This document shows, piece after piece, positions 17,025-25,487 of a stretch of DNA of 64,000 nt; within the stretch, counting starts at the first letter, position 1, and every line of letters begins with the position of its first letter. The stretch lies in contig NZ_JABBGC010000001.1 in the NCBI RefSeq assembly GCF_012927205.1, forward strand, positions 1,488,001 to 1,552,000. The letters run 5' to 3'. The notes under the pieces were generated by a model. The model ran no database searches and had not been told where the DNA came from. It worked only from the letters and a program-made list of their open reading frames with translations. The DNA is from Chitinophaga fulva (lineage in GTDB: Bacteria > Bacteroidota > Bacteroidia > Chitinophagales > Chitinophagaceae). Position numbers and translations under genes: made by a program.

Positions 17025-17312
17025 CTAGAAGCATCCGTTGGCATCCATGTGGCTCTGTGCATAAAGGAACGCAGCATGGCCTCTTTGGTTGAAAGTGCCG
17101 CCGGATACATACACGATTAGGATGTTTCCACAGCCGTCGCGGAAGCCGAAACCGTCTGAAGCAAGCGCGCTCTTTTTGGTGCTGACAGTTATTTTTGTGT
17201 TGTTAACATTCATTTCTATTACTTTGGGAGCTGTTTCTTTGGCTTTTGTGCCTTTGGCGAAAGCGCCCATGCTTACAGCGAAAAGTGCGATGGCTAATAA
17301 TGTCTTTTTCAT
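17025..17312 (-). CDS. Small secreted protein upstream of GLPGLI, unknown
   Basis: Start at 17312 (MKKTLLAIALFAVSMGAFA), a clean signal peptide; the upstream in-frame ATG at 17345 adds an unlikely basic leader. The mature peptide of about 76 residues has a Lys/Thr-rich N-terminal half and a glycine-rich part with two cysteines (RDGCGNILIVYVSGG and the terminal ANGCF). No family recognised. It ends 55 bp before the GLPGLI gene on the same strand, so it may be the first gene of that operon and functionally linked to it. Confidence 0.6.
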   Translation of the reverse strand: MKKTLLAIALFAVSMGAFAKGTKAKETAPKVIEMNVNNTKITVSTKKSALASDGFGFRDGCGNILIVYVSGGTFNQRGHAAFLYAQSHMDANGCF

Positions 17313-17687
17313 AATTCGATTTTTATTTTTTAAAAAGTGATTCAATAATTCAGAAATGGAGGATGGTTTAAAGTGATCAATTTTCCAATCAGTAACTATT
17401 TTGATGCAAGAAACAGCAGTCAGCGGAGGAATAAGGGGCCGATCAATATTTGCCGGAGATGGAGCAATATTCGAGGTGTTTGAATAAAACTTCCCGCGGC
17501 CTGGGGGTAAGGGTGACGTTATTTTAAGCTTTTGTGGGCTTCATGCATGAATAATTAATAAATGTCCAATTCGCCCTGTAAGAATGTCCGTTAAGCACCG
17601 GTTGCGAATGATATTTAGGTGATAATTTTGAATTTGTAAAGTGTAAAAAAGAAAACATGCTGAAAAATGAGCATTTTTTTTGCTTTA
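17313..17687. other. Gene-free region between divergent genes
   Basis: No convincing coding sequence was seen on either strand. A small hairpin (ATGCT/AGCAT, 17657-17674) followed by seven T residues lies just before the promoter of the 17755 gene and could block read-through into it. Confidence 0.5.
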
Positions 17688-17714
17688 TTTGGTAACCGAT
17701 CGGTTACGCATTTG
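17688..17714 (+). promoter_or_regulatory. Palindromic operator inside the SRPBCC-gene promoter
   Basis: GTAACCGATCGGTTAC (17692-17707) is a perfect 16-bp palindrome. It fills the spacer between TTTG (17688-17691) and a second TTTG (17711-17714), where a repressor would block RNA polymerase. It looks like a TetR-type operator. Its half-site GGTAACCGAT equals the repeat arm at 8373-8382 beside the HxlR gene. Confidence 0.65.
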
Positions 17715-17754
17715 AACAAAACCCGTATTCATTAACAAAACAAATCATATAGTT

Positions 17755-18300
17755 ATGTCAAATCAAAGTTTCACAGTTACCCTGTTGCTGGACCAATCAC
17801 CTTCAGATGTATACGAAGCCGTTATTAATCCCCGTGCCTGGTGGTCAGAGGAGATCGAAGGCGCGACGAGTAAAGCTGGTGACGTCTTCGATTATCATTT
17901 TGAGGACATCCACCGTTCGAAAATGAAGTTAACGGAGTCGGTTCCCGACAAGAGGGTTGTCTGGCTGGTACTGGAAAATGCTTTCAAACCCGGGCTCTTC
18001 GATGAGGCTGCCGGCGGACATGCAAAGCATGATGGCTTTGAAAACGATAAAGCAGAATGGGTAGATACCCACGTAGTCTTTGATATCACAAGGGAGAATG
18101 GAAAAACCCGGTTGCGCTTCACGCATGATGGACTGGTCCCCGATTATGAATGTTACGACGTTTGCATTAATGGCTGGAGCCATTATATTCAGGGAAGCTT
18201 GCATAGCCTCATTACCACCGGGAAAGGACAGCCCAACAAGACTGGAAGACCGATGACCACAGATGAGGAGAAGTTCAATGCCGCCGTGGGTAACGTGTAA
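17755..18300 (+). CDS. SRPBCC/AHSA1-like domain protein
   Basis: The 181-residue protein has the START-like pattern FTVTLLLDQSPSDVYEAVINPRAWW at the N-terminus and CINGWSHYIQGSLHSLITTGKG near the C-terminus, as in SRPBCC/AHSA1-type (activator of Hsp90 ATPase homologue) proteins. These bind hydrophobic ligands in a deep pocket. The ligand and role are not known. Transcribed alone from a promoter that carries a perfect palindrome, so it is probably repressed until an inducer appears. Confidence 0.8.
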   Translation: MSNQSFTVTLLLDQSPSDVYEAVINPRAWWSEEIEGATSKAGDVFDYHFEDIHRSKMKLTESVPDKRVVWLVLENAFKPGLFDEAAGGHAKHDGFENDKAEWVDTHVVFDITRENGKTRLRFTHDGLVPDYECYDVCINGWSHYIQGSLHSLITTGKGQPNKTGRPMTTDEEKFNAAVGNV

Positions 18301-18385
18301 AAATGCCACCGCACCGGACATATGTTGAATGGCATTTGTTCCCGTAACAGCCAGGTGTAGAACTTGTTTGTTTCCCGGACATAGA

Positions 18386-18420
18386 AGGACAAAACGGAGT
18401 TATTGCTGTTTTGTCCTTTT
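18386..18420 (+). terminator. Terminator after the SRPBCC gene
   Basis: AGGACAAAAC (18386-18395) pairs with GTTTTGTCCT (18408-18417) around a 12-nt loop and is followed by T residues. It overlaps the end of the convergent gene whose stop is at 18419. Confidence 0.75.
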
Positions 18421-19060
18421 ATTGCTCAAATGGTGGCAACTGGAAAATGACCGGTTGCAATACCATTTCCTGCGTAATCCGCGCGATCAGCTGTCGTGCC
18501 TGTGACAGGTGGTGCGACGGAAACATGGTATCATATTCCGGCTTTTCTGTAGCATTCATGACCACCCCTTCCCGAAAACCCGGTTCATAAGGGTCAGCTG
18601 ATAATAGATCTGTATCAAAACCGCTTTTTGACAGCATATCCATTACCATGGCTTCCCGCATGCCGGTATGCCCTGCTTCAACGGCTGTTACTTTCAGTAC
18701 ATAGCTGCATTCCTTAAAAGGAATAATGACTGACGCGATGTAAGTAATGCCGTTGGGCTGCTGCGGGAATTTAAACAGGGTGCTTACCAATGGGATGTGT
18801 TGGTGATGGGACAGGTCCACAGCGATGATACCTCCCCCTGCCTGCGCCACGGAAGACCGGAAAAACTGCCGGATGACAGATAGATCCTTTGCGGAAGGCA
18901 GGTCCGGCGGAAGATCAAAATAATTAACGGAAACGGATATACTTTGTTCTGGATTGACCCAGTGAATAATACCGGAGGTATCTCGTACCTTCTCCCATCC
19001 TAAATCAGGGATGCTCACGGCTTTTATAGGGGCAGCTTTTTTACGAAAGAAGTTAAACAT
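18419..19060 (-). CDS. Conserved-looking protein of unknown function
   Basis: Start at 19060 (MFNFFRKKAAPIKAVSIPDLGW), giving 213 residues; the frame extends upstream to 19141 but the extra residues are unlike a protein start. The protein is soluble and beta-rich: IHWVNPEQSISVSVNYFDLPPDL, then VDLSHHQHIPLVSTLFKFPQQPNGITYIASVIIPF, a layout seen in stress-adaptation or secretion-pathway accessory proteins. I do not recognise a family. Convergent with the SRPBCC gene. Confidence 0.6.
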   Translation of the reverse strand: MFNFFRKKAAPIKAVSIPDLGWEKVRDTSGIIHWVNPEQSISVSVNYFDLPPDLPSAKDLSVIRQFFRSSVAQAGGGIIAVDLSHHQHIPLVSTLFKFPQQPNGITYIASVIIPFKECSYVLKVTAVEAGHTGMREAMVMDMLSKSGFDTDLLSADPYEPGFREGVVMNATEKPEYDTMFPSHHLSQARQLIARITQEMVLQPVIFQLPPFEQ

Positions 19061-19188
19061 AGGTATTTGTAAGCTATTGGGACAGTTTGCAAAATAATCA
19101 AAATAGCCTGTAAGCATATAAAAATAAATGGCCCCCGCCATGACAGCTGCCTTTGAGCCATAGCGGGGACCAGTGAATAATGGTGTGC

Positions 19189-19923
19189 TTAGAAATTAGA
19201 TGACAGGTAGTTGCTGCAGTTAGGATCGGAACCGGCTAATGTGCTGGCATTGTAAGGCGGACGGTTCGTGTTGCAGTATTTAGCTTCTGCTGACACTGCA
19301 AAGTATTCTGCCTGATTGCTCAATACATAGGATCCTGCTGGATAAACGTTGGAGGAACGACAATTCTGCCACAGATTATAGATGGTGGAATTGTTGAAAC
19401 CGCCTGATACCCAATTGTCGTGCAGGTAGTGGAACAGTTCATGGAAGATAACGTTACCTGGTCCGGTATGTACGCTCCGGTAAACACTGAAGTTTACAAT
19501 ATAAACGTTGCCGTTAGTGTAAAACAGGTCGCCCTGACCGGGAGCATTGTACACATTGATGGGACAGTTGGTCATCCTTGATTTGGTAGTACTGGTTGTG
19601 CTGGTGTTGTACAATTGATCGATTTCTCCATTTACCAATGTCTTGATGTCATTAGGCACGGTGCCATAATAGTTAACAGTAAAATTACGGTAGGCGGCAG
19701 CTGCTACGAGGCCAGTGGCTTCGCCTCTGGCATTTTTGTTTTTGTTGAAGAGGTCGATGATCTTTTGCCTTTCTGGTGTGATGGTAAGGTGATCTTCAAC
19801 AAGTTGTTGCGCGGGTGTTTCAGGGGCTACAGCAGGTTGGTCCGCTTTTTTACAACCGTACTGAATGGTGATGGTTAACAGCAGAACAATAGCTGAGTTA
19901 ACGAGGGTTTTGGTGTGTCTCAT
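19189..19923 (-). CDS. Putative zinc metalloprotease lipoprotein (HExxH)
   Basis: The 244-residue protein has a lipoprotein-type signal peptide with Cys 24 (ITIQYGCKKAD). It contains the zinc motif HELFHYLHD (His 161, Glu 162, His 165), with a possible third ligand Glu 206 in NQAEYFAVSAEAKY. The mature part also has paired cysteines (120, 188, 217, 236). The spacing fits a gluzincin-type metallopeptidase anchored to the cell envelope. No exact family was recognised, and activity is inferred only from the motif. Confidence 0.65.
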   Translation of the reverse strand: MRHTKTLVNSAIVLLLTITIQYGCKKADQPAVAPETPAQQLVEDHLTITPERQKIIDLFNKNKNARGEATGLVAAAAYRNFTVNYYGTVPNDIKTLVNGEIDQLYNTSTTSTTKSRMTNCPINVYNAPGQGDLFYTNGNVYIVNFSVYRSVHTGPGNVIFHELFHYLHDNWVSGGFNNSTIYNLWQNCRSSNVYPAGSYVLSNQAEYFAVSAEAKYCNTNRPPYNASTLAGSDPNCSNYLSSNF

Positions 19924-20054
19924 TGGTAAGATTTTGGGTGAAGGTTATTACTCGCCTGAACGGGCCAGACAAGTGGGTTTCAAAAATCACACAATGCTAC
20001 AAACTAAAACTGCTATTGAGCGTCAATTGCTGTGGGGTTACAGGCTGTCATTGC

Positions 20055-20600
20055 CTAAAATGTGACGCCGAGAATGAACACGTTGGTACTCACCATTTTG
20101 TCTGAGATATTTACTATCTCATCATTTATTTTAATGTCAGGAGGATATTTGTAGGTATAACCACGGTATAAATAAGACGCATATACGCCGAACTGTTTGA
20201 AATGCCGGATGATACCGGCTCCCACACCCCAGAAATATTTGCCTGTTTCATTAAAAGTGGTCATCTGCTGAATGCCGGATGGGGCTGTCAGATTTTGTAT
20301 TTGTTTGACATTGTAGTTGTTGTAGCCAAACTGACCGGCAACATAGGGGGACCAGTTTTCCAGCCGGTATTTGATTTTCAGGTCCAGGAACACCGGGATC
20401 ATGGTATGACCATCAAAAGATGTCAGCTCTACTGCCGGCCCGATGTTGACAAGGTTCCATAGTTCCACATTGCCGGCGAGACCGCCACCGAAGGCGCCGT
20501 CGTGTATCATGCCGTAAGCATAACCATACAGCAGTTTGTCCGTTTGTTGCGCAATGCTGAAAGCTGGCATCATTAACAGTAAGAACAAAAGTTTTTTCAT
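20055..20600 (-). CDS. Outer-membrane beta-barrel protein, small
   Basis: The 181-residue protein has a signal peptide (MKKLLFLLLMMPAFSIAQ). Alternating hydrophobic strands follow (VFLDLKIKYRLENWSPYVAGQFGYN, YFWGVGAGIIRHFKQFGVYASYLYRGYTY), and it ends in the aromatic NVFILGVTF typical of outer-membrane barrels. The size suits an eight-stranded OmpW/OmpX-type barrel. Function unknown. Confidence 0.75.
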   Translation of the reverse strand: MKKLLFLLLMMPAFSIAQQTDKLLYGYAYGMIHDGAFGGGLAGNVELWNLVNIGPAVELTSFDGHTMIPVFLDLKIKYRLENWSPYVAGQFGYNNYNVKQIQNLTAPSGIQQMTTFNETGKYFWGVGAGIIRHFKQFGVYASYLYRGYTYKYPPDIKINDEIVNISDKMVSTNVFILGVTF

Positions 20601-20793
20601 GGTGATCGCATGTTTAAATGATCAGGGAATCCCTTACTTTAACAGATGGCCTATGGATATTGTTGTTTGTACTGCGGTAAGGGAACAGGAGCGCTGCTAC
20701 CTGTTATTTTCTCCGAAGATAATACAACAGACCGCAGGCTCCGATCACCCGTGTGGATGCTTTGCTTCCGCTTTTCCAACTGATGGCAACGGA

Positions 20794-21429
20794 TTAACGG
20801 TACAACCGCTCTGGTATCTGTGCCAGGGTGGAAGGAAATACCTTGTCGCCCAGGCCATAAAAATGCTGAAAACTCATGATTAATGGGCGCCATTTGTCTG
20901 GGTCTACTCTGTCCGGCTGCCCATCCATCAGGATAGACGTATCAAGGTGTACACGCATGATTTTCAGTTCGAAGGTGATAATCCTGCCATGTTGCGCCGG
21001 ATCATCCTGAGCAAGGCGGTGCTGGGCTATCACAGTGGCTTCCAGCTGTACCGGGCATTCTGCGGCTCCTGGTGCAGCTACTGTTGAAGAAACGGTTGGC
21101 GTAAATCCGGCCAGCGCGAATTTTTCTTTTACATGCCGGTAGCCCCGCTGCTGTTTCTTCTCCGGTACAGGATCGGCTCCGGTGGTCAGCGCCAGCCGGT
21201 CAACGGCCGCCGCTTCTGCTATGGAAGGCAGGTTCAATACACATTCCCGGGTACGGACCAGGTTTTGTGCTGTCTGGGAGGTGCTGCCCAACCCAATCAT
21301 ACAACGCCATCCCAGCCAGAAGGCAGATGACATCGGTGCCAGGTTATAACTGCCGTCCTCATTAATAGTGCTGATCAGCACCACTGGTGTGCCGAAATAA
21401 AGGATTGCCGGATGACTGTCTATATGCAT
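20794..21429 (-). CDS. Flavin reductase-like domain protein
   Basis: Start at 21429 (MHIDSHPAILYFGTPVVLIST), because the longer frame to 21552 runs through the terminator of the upstream OmpA gene. The 211-residue protein has the FMN-binding split-barrel pattern NLAPMSSAFWLGWRCMIGLG, with later ECVLNLPS and CPVQLEATVIAQHRL segments. Relatives reduce flavin with NAD(P)H or bind FMN to supply oxygenases. No partner oxygenase is adjacent. Confidence 0.85.
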   Translation of the reverse strand: MHIDSHPAILYFGTPVVLISTINEDGSYNLAPMSSAFWLGWRCMIGLGSTSQTAQNLVRTRECVLNLPSIAEAAAVDRLALTTGADPVPEKKQQRGYRHVKEKFALAGFTPTVSSTVAAPGAAECPVQLEATVIAQHRLAQDDPAQHGRIITFELKIMRVHLDTSILMDGQPDRVDPDKWRPLIMSFQHFYGLGDKVFPSTLAQIPERLYR

Positions 21430-21507
21430 AACATGTTTATTTATACAGTCAAAGTTGCCGCTTTGCATCAGCAGTGAAAACCCGTTTCTTGTGTTTCCGG
21501 ATGGGGC

Positions 21508-21538
21508 ATAAAAAAAGCCGCATCCGTTTGGATGCGGC
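21508..21538 (-). terminator. Terminator of the OmpA-like gene
   Basis: Leftward, the stem GCCGCATCC/GGATGCGGC (21517-21525/21530-21538) with a 4-nt loop is followed by TTTTTTT. It lies 22 bp after the stop at 21560. Confidence 0.9.
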
Positions 21539-21559
21539 CCTGGATATCCCATAATATCG

Positions 21560-22090
21560 TTAATCTTTTACGTCGTAGAGGATCACAAATTCCACCCGCC
21601 TGTTTCTGGCTTTGCCTTCTTCTGTGCTGTTGGAGGCAATCGGATCGCGGTCTGCCAGGCCCCAGGTAAACATCCGGTCGTTGTTTACTTTGAACTCACT
21701 GAGAAGGTCTTTGGCGCGTATGGCGCGTTTCTCAGATAATTCCCGGTTGTAACTGGCAGAACCAGTACTGTCTGTGTGGCCTGTTATCAGGATTTTGGTC
21801 TTGTTGTATTTGTTCAATACATCAGCAAAATGACCAAATGTTGGTTTGATCTCAGGTTTCAGCTCATCAGAGGAAGAAGCGAACAATACATTATTAGGAA
21901 AGATTACTTTCAAACTGTCTTTGATAATACTTACTTCCGCTTCATTCAACACATTCTTCAGTTCTTTGTACTGTTTGGTCATGTAAGCATGCGGACTGGC
22001 ACTTTTCTTTGATGATGCGCAGGAAGCCATAAAAGTAACGGCCAGCAAAGCGTATACCCAGTAACGTGAGGTCATTAACATTCTTTTCAT
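21560..22090 (-). CDS. OmpA-family peptidoglycan-binding lipoprotein
   Basis: Start at 22090 (MKRMLMTSRYWVYALLAV). The lipobox FMASC leads to a mature lipoprotein of about 150 residues. The C-terminal OmpA domain (about 60-176) contains ITGHTDSTGSASYNRELSEKRAIRAKDLL and GKARNRRVEF, including the Asp and Arg that hold diaminopimelate of peptidoglycan. It probably tethers the outer membrane to the cell wall, like Pal. Confidence 0.9.
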   Translation of the reverse strand: MKRMLMTSRYWVYALLAVTFMASCASSKKSASPHAYMTKQYKELKNVLNEAEVSIIKDSLKVIFPNNVLFASSSDELKPEIKPTFGHFADVLNKYNKTKILITGHTDSTGSASYNRELSEKRAIRAKDLLSEFKVNNDRMFTWGLADRDPIASNSTEEGKARNRRVEFVILYDVKD

Positions 22091-22613
22091 ATCCTGTTTA
22101 TTTGGCTGCAAAGGTATCTAAATTTCAGATTATCAATTTGTTGTGATGATATTCTTTAATATCTGATTAAAAATATATGTAAGAGAATTATTTACCGGTT
22201 CTTATGACTCGTTTTATGATAGCTCCCTTTTCACAACCTTCCCATGCCTCGTTAAATTGTTATAAACGGATAGCGTTTAATCAGCTTGTCAAACGGAAAT
22301 TTTCCCTGCCACTATAGTTGTTCCATTCGAGGAATAAAAGAAGATTGTTACTAGATAACAATAGTAAAACACATTTTGTTGAAACAGGATGTATCGGAAT
22401 ATATATGTTGTTGGGCACATGGTATGCATCGTGGCGGATGACTGTTATACATCAGGGAGGCTTTGTGCTGTATGCATCGTACCTGGGGCTACATGGCACA
22501 TCTTGTGGTGGTGGGGCGTGCTACACATCTCGGGGCTTCTACTGCCTGCGTATCGGGTGGTGACGGATTCCGGGAGTCTATATCCGGAATCCGCCACAGG
22601 GAGAAAAAAATAA
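22091..22613. other. Gene-free region with a hairpin
   Basis: No credible gene was seen in about 500 bp. CGGATTCCGG (22564-22573) and CCGGAATCCG (22584-22593) form a 10-bp hairpin just past the stop of the leftward phosphodiesterase gene, flanked by GTGG and CCAC that could extend it. It lacks a T run and is probably the 3' end structure of that mRNA. Confidence 0.5.
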
Positions 22614-23510
22614 TTAACGTTGATAGCTGCCTACGATTTTAATCAGTCTGTCAGGATAATTGGTGATGATACCATCTACCCCTAATGACAACAACTGTTG
22701 CAGATCGGCCTCTTCATCTACTGTCCAGGGCAGTACCTGTACTTTCTTCGCGTGTGCTTCTTTTATCAGCGCTGGTGTCACCAGCTTAAAATTGGGGCTG
22801 TAGATATCCGGTACAAATCCCAGTTCTGCGATGTTGGCTTCGAATGATTGCAGGTTACCGATCAGCAGTGCAGTTGTTTGTTTAGGCCATTTTTTATGCA
22901 GTACCTGTAATGTTCTGATGTCGAAAGATTGTATGGTCACCCTGGCAGCGATTTTTTTCTGGTTAATGACTGCCATCACCCGTTCGACGAATACATCCGG
23001 AGCGGGGTTGTAAACGCCATCACCATCGGGGGAAGATTTTGTCTCCATGTTATAATACACCGGTTTCAGATGATGTTGTTTGACATAGGCTTCCACGCTG
23101 TCGATCAGATCGGTCAGCAGCGGACGATGCACATTCATTTTCTGCTGCTGCGGAAAACGCGGATGCGGTTTGGTACCGGCATCATATTTACGGATGCTGT
23201 CATAAGTCATGGAATACAGCGCCAGTTTCTTCTGCTCTTCTTTGGTGATATCGCTGCCGTCGGGTTTGCGCATGAACTCTGCTGACATATAGGCATCATG
23301 CGATACGACCACCTTATTGTCTGCTGTGATGATACAGTCCAGCTCCAGCGTGCGGGCACCCAGTTTGACAGCATTCAGCATGGCAGGAATAGTGTTTTCC
23401 GGCATCAGTCCCATACCGCCGCGGTGGGCCTGTACATCTGTTTTCTGTTGGGCGTTGCTGCTAAATCCGAGGAGACTTCCTCCCAGCAATAAAATAAGGA
23501 TGCGTTTCAT
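22614..23510 (-). CDS. Glycerophosphodiester phosphodiesterase, secreted
   Basis: Start at 23510 (MKRILILLLGGSLLGFSSNA), a signal peptide; upstream in-frame codons are unlikely. The 298-residue protein has the GDPD active-site motifs: AHRGGMGLMPENT, LELDCIITADNKVVVSHD, and the C-terminal VLPWTVDEEADLQQLLSLGVDGIITNYPDRL. It cleaves glycerophosphodiesters such as glycerophosphocholine to glycerol-3-phosphate and an alcohol outside the cytoplasm. Divergent from the serine hydrolase at 23654. Confidence 0.92.
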   Translation of the reverse strand: MKRILILLLGGSLLGFSSNAQQKTDVQAHRGGMGLMPENTIPAMLNAVKLGARTLELDCIITADNKVVVSHDAYMSAEFMRKPDGSDITKEEQKKLALYSMTYDSIRKYDAGTKPHPRFPQQQKMNVHRPLLTDLIDSVEAYVKQHHLKPVYYNMETKSSPDGDGVYNPAPDVFVERVMAVINQKKIAARVTIQSFDIRTLQVLHKKWPKQTTALLIGNLQSFEANIAELGFVPDIYSPNFKLVTPALIKEAHAKKVQVLPWTVDEEADLQQLLSLGVDGIITNYPDRLIKIVGSYQR

Positions 23511-23653
23511 CTCAATTATGTTTTTTGAATCTGTTCCACAAGATACAATATTCGTTTTCGCCATAATAGCCTGCCCGCCTTGCAGCCGGGAATCATAAAC
23601 TAAATTTAACGATACACGGCGCTTTCAGTACCTTGGTACGATAAAAATGAACG

Positions 23654-24952
23654 ATGTTTGGTTGCTTGGTATTGGCCGCAGGCCTTTGGGTATATGAACC
23701 GGGAATGGTGACGGCGGCAGCCCGGCCGGAGTTGCGGGAAAACAAACAATGGATCTCTGTGACGGCTCCCTGTTACAGCTACTTCAAACAATGGATCTCT
23801 GTGACGGCTCGCAGTAACAACTACTGCAAGCAATACGTCCCTGCGGCGGCTCCCGCTTACACATGGAGCGCAGACACTGCTGCATTACCTGCCAACATAC
23901 CGAAAGCGGACCATATTATCGGAGCTTTCATGGAAAAGTACCATGTGCCGGGGATGTCCGTGGCGATTACCCGTAATGGTAAACTCGTGTATGCCAAAGG
24001 GTTTGGTATAGCCAACCGGCGTACCGGTGAACAGGTAACTGCGGATAGCCGTTTCCGTATTGCCAGCGTGTCCAAGAGTATAACGGCAGTGGCTATACTA
24101 AAACTGGCAGAAGCCGGAAAGCTTTCCTTGCAGGATAAAGTATTTGGCCCCGGCGCCCTGCTGGGCACCGCTTACGGCAGCAAACCCTATGGCCACCGTA
24201 TACAGGCCATCACCGTGCAGCAGTTGCTGCAACATACTGCCGGTGGCTGGTCCAATACCGCCAATGATCCCATGTTCAGCCACCCTGAATGGTCTGCCGA
24301 CACGTTGTTGGCCCGTACCATCGATCAGCAGCCACTGGAGTATGATCCGGGCACCGTATACGCCTATTCCAATTTCGGCTATTGTATCCTAGGACGGATC
24401 ATCGAAAAAGTGACGGGCAGAAGTTATGCTGCCTATGTACAGGAAGCTGTACTGCAACCTGCCGGTATCCACCAGATGGAAATTGGCGGCAGCACCCTGT
24501 CGGAAAGAAAGCCGGGTGAAGTGGTGTACTATGGCCAGCAGGGGCAACAGCCTTACAACTTCAATCTCTCCCGGATGGACGCCCATGGCGGCTGGATAGC
24601 ATCTGCTACAGATCTCGCCTTGTTCCTCACCGCTATCGACGGTTTTAATACCCGCCTGGACATACTGTCGCCTGTATCTGTGAAGGCGATGACCACCGGT
24701 TCAGCGGTTAACGCCGGTTATGCGCTCGGATGGGCGGTCAACGCCTGGAATAACTGGTGGCACGCGGGCTCCCTTCCTGGTACCGCCAGTGAAATAGTAC
24801 GTGCTGCCAACGGCTTCAACTGGGTGATACTGTGTAATACCCGCACGGATAAAGCCTTTTTCAATGATCTTGACGGACTGGTGTGGAAGATCATAAATGA
24901 TCGGCAGCTGGTCTGGCCGGGTGCAGACCTGTTCCGCCGCCTCAACCGGTAA
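23654..24952 (+). CDS. Class C beta-lactamase-type serine hydrolase
   Basis: The 432-residue protein has a short hydrophobic N-terminus (signal-like). A three-copy 14-residue repeat follows at residues 31-72, then a beta-lactamase/DD-peptidase domain. Motifs are SVSK (nucleophile Ser 138, Lys 141), YSN (Tyr 238, Asn 240) and a late HAGSLPGTASE that replaces the usual KTG/HTG. The family includes esterases, D-aminopeptidases and peptidoglycan enzymes, and a drug-resistance role cannot be assumed. The end overlaps the convergent 24942 gene by 11 bp. Confidence 0.88.
   Translation: MFGCLVLAAGLWVYEPGMVTAAARPELRENKQWISVTAPCYSYFKQWISVTARSNNYCKQYVPAAAPAYTWSADTAALPANIPKADHIIGAFMEKYHVPGMSVAITRNGKLVYAKGFGIANRRTGEQVTADSRFRIASVSKSITAVAILKLAEAGKLSLQDKVFGPGALLGTAYGSKPYGHRIQAITVQQLLQHTAGGWSNTANDPMFSHPEWSADTLLARTIDQQPLEYDPGTVYAYSNFGYCILGRIIEKVTGRSYAAYVQEAVLQPAGIHQMEIGGSTLSERKPGEVVYYGQQGQQPYNFNLSRMDAHGGWIASATDLALFLTAIDGFNTRLDILSPVSVKAMTTGSAVNAGYALGWAVNAWNNWWHAGSLPGTASEIVRAANGFNWVILCNTRTDKAFFNDLDGLVWKIINDRQLVWPGADLFRRLNR
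23743..23868 (+). repeat. Three-copy 42-bp tandem repeat in the serine-hydrolase gene
   Basis: Copies start at 23743, 23785 and 23827. The first 26 bp of copies 1 and 2 are identical (CAAACAATGGATCTCTGTGA and six more), and copy 3 is diverged. They encode KQWISVTAPCYSYF, KQWISVTARSNNYC and KQYVPAAAPAYTWS, placed between the signal segment and the catalytic domain. The period keeps the frame. Confidence 0.85.
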
Positions 24953-25484
24953 ACGCCGACAGGGTTTCATTTATCCGGTTGATCCGCCGCTGCCACAACT
25001 GCCACAACAGTCCCATTTGTATGGCCATGATCACCGTGGCACCGGCCAGCAGCCAGTATTTGGGCGTAGTCCATGTGATGCCGGTGCAAAAGAACACCAG
25101 GATGCCAGACCAGCCCAGCATCCGCGAGCCTACCGATAACCAGGCATACTGTTTCAACTGCCGTATCTTTTGCTGCAAAGACTGCAATATGTCCGGTTCC
25201 CTTAACCGGCCTGCCGCCAGGAGATAACCGTTGATATGCTGTACCAGCATACAGGCCACAGACAATACCAGGATAATGTTCAGGTACAGTGGTTTGGTGT
25301 GACCGTCAAAAAAATCGTAATACACCAGCAGGAACACGGCGTAACTACAGCCTTCCAGTAACAACTGCCGGCGTATACGGGACATGACGGGATGCCCGCC
25401 CTTTGTACGTACCAGCGCCTGCAAGTTGTCATGCGCTGGTAGTGTAGCCTGTTGCCAGGCTGTTTTTAATGGATCGTTTGTCAT
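24942..25484 (-). CDS. Membrane protein coupled to ECF sigma factor (possible anti-sigma)
   Basis: The 180-residue protein has a cytoplasmic N-terminal segment of about 40 residues and about four transmembrane helices (around 47-57, 68-85, 118-135 and 143-162). Its start lies 3 bp after the stop of the sigma-factor gene, implying translational coupling. The position and topology suggest an anti-sigma or signal-transducing partner, but the zinc-type anti-sigma motif is not present. Function is inferred from context only. Confidence 0.65.
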   Translation of the reverse strand: MTNDPLKTAWQQATLPAHDNLQALVRTKGGHPVMSRIRRQLLLEGCSYAVFLLVYYDFFDGHTKPLYLNIILVLSVACMLVQHINGYLLAAGRLREPDILQSLQQKIRQLKQYAWLSVGSRMLGWSGILVFFCTGITWTTPKYWLLAGATVIMAIQMGLLWQLWQRRINRINETLSAFTG

Positions 25485-25487
25485 GGG

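Noticed and set aside
22318..22563. Two overlapping frames in the gap at 22.4 kb
   Set aside because: Codon use is not gene-like and nothing resembles a known protein.
23654..24952. Reading the serine hydrolase as a drug-resistance beta-lactamase
   Set aside because: The SxxK/YxN fold is shared by many esterases and peptidases; the third motif differs and context gives no support for resistance.
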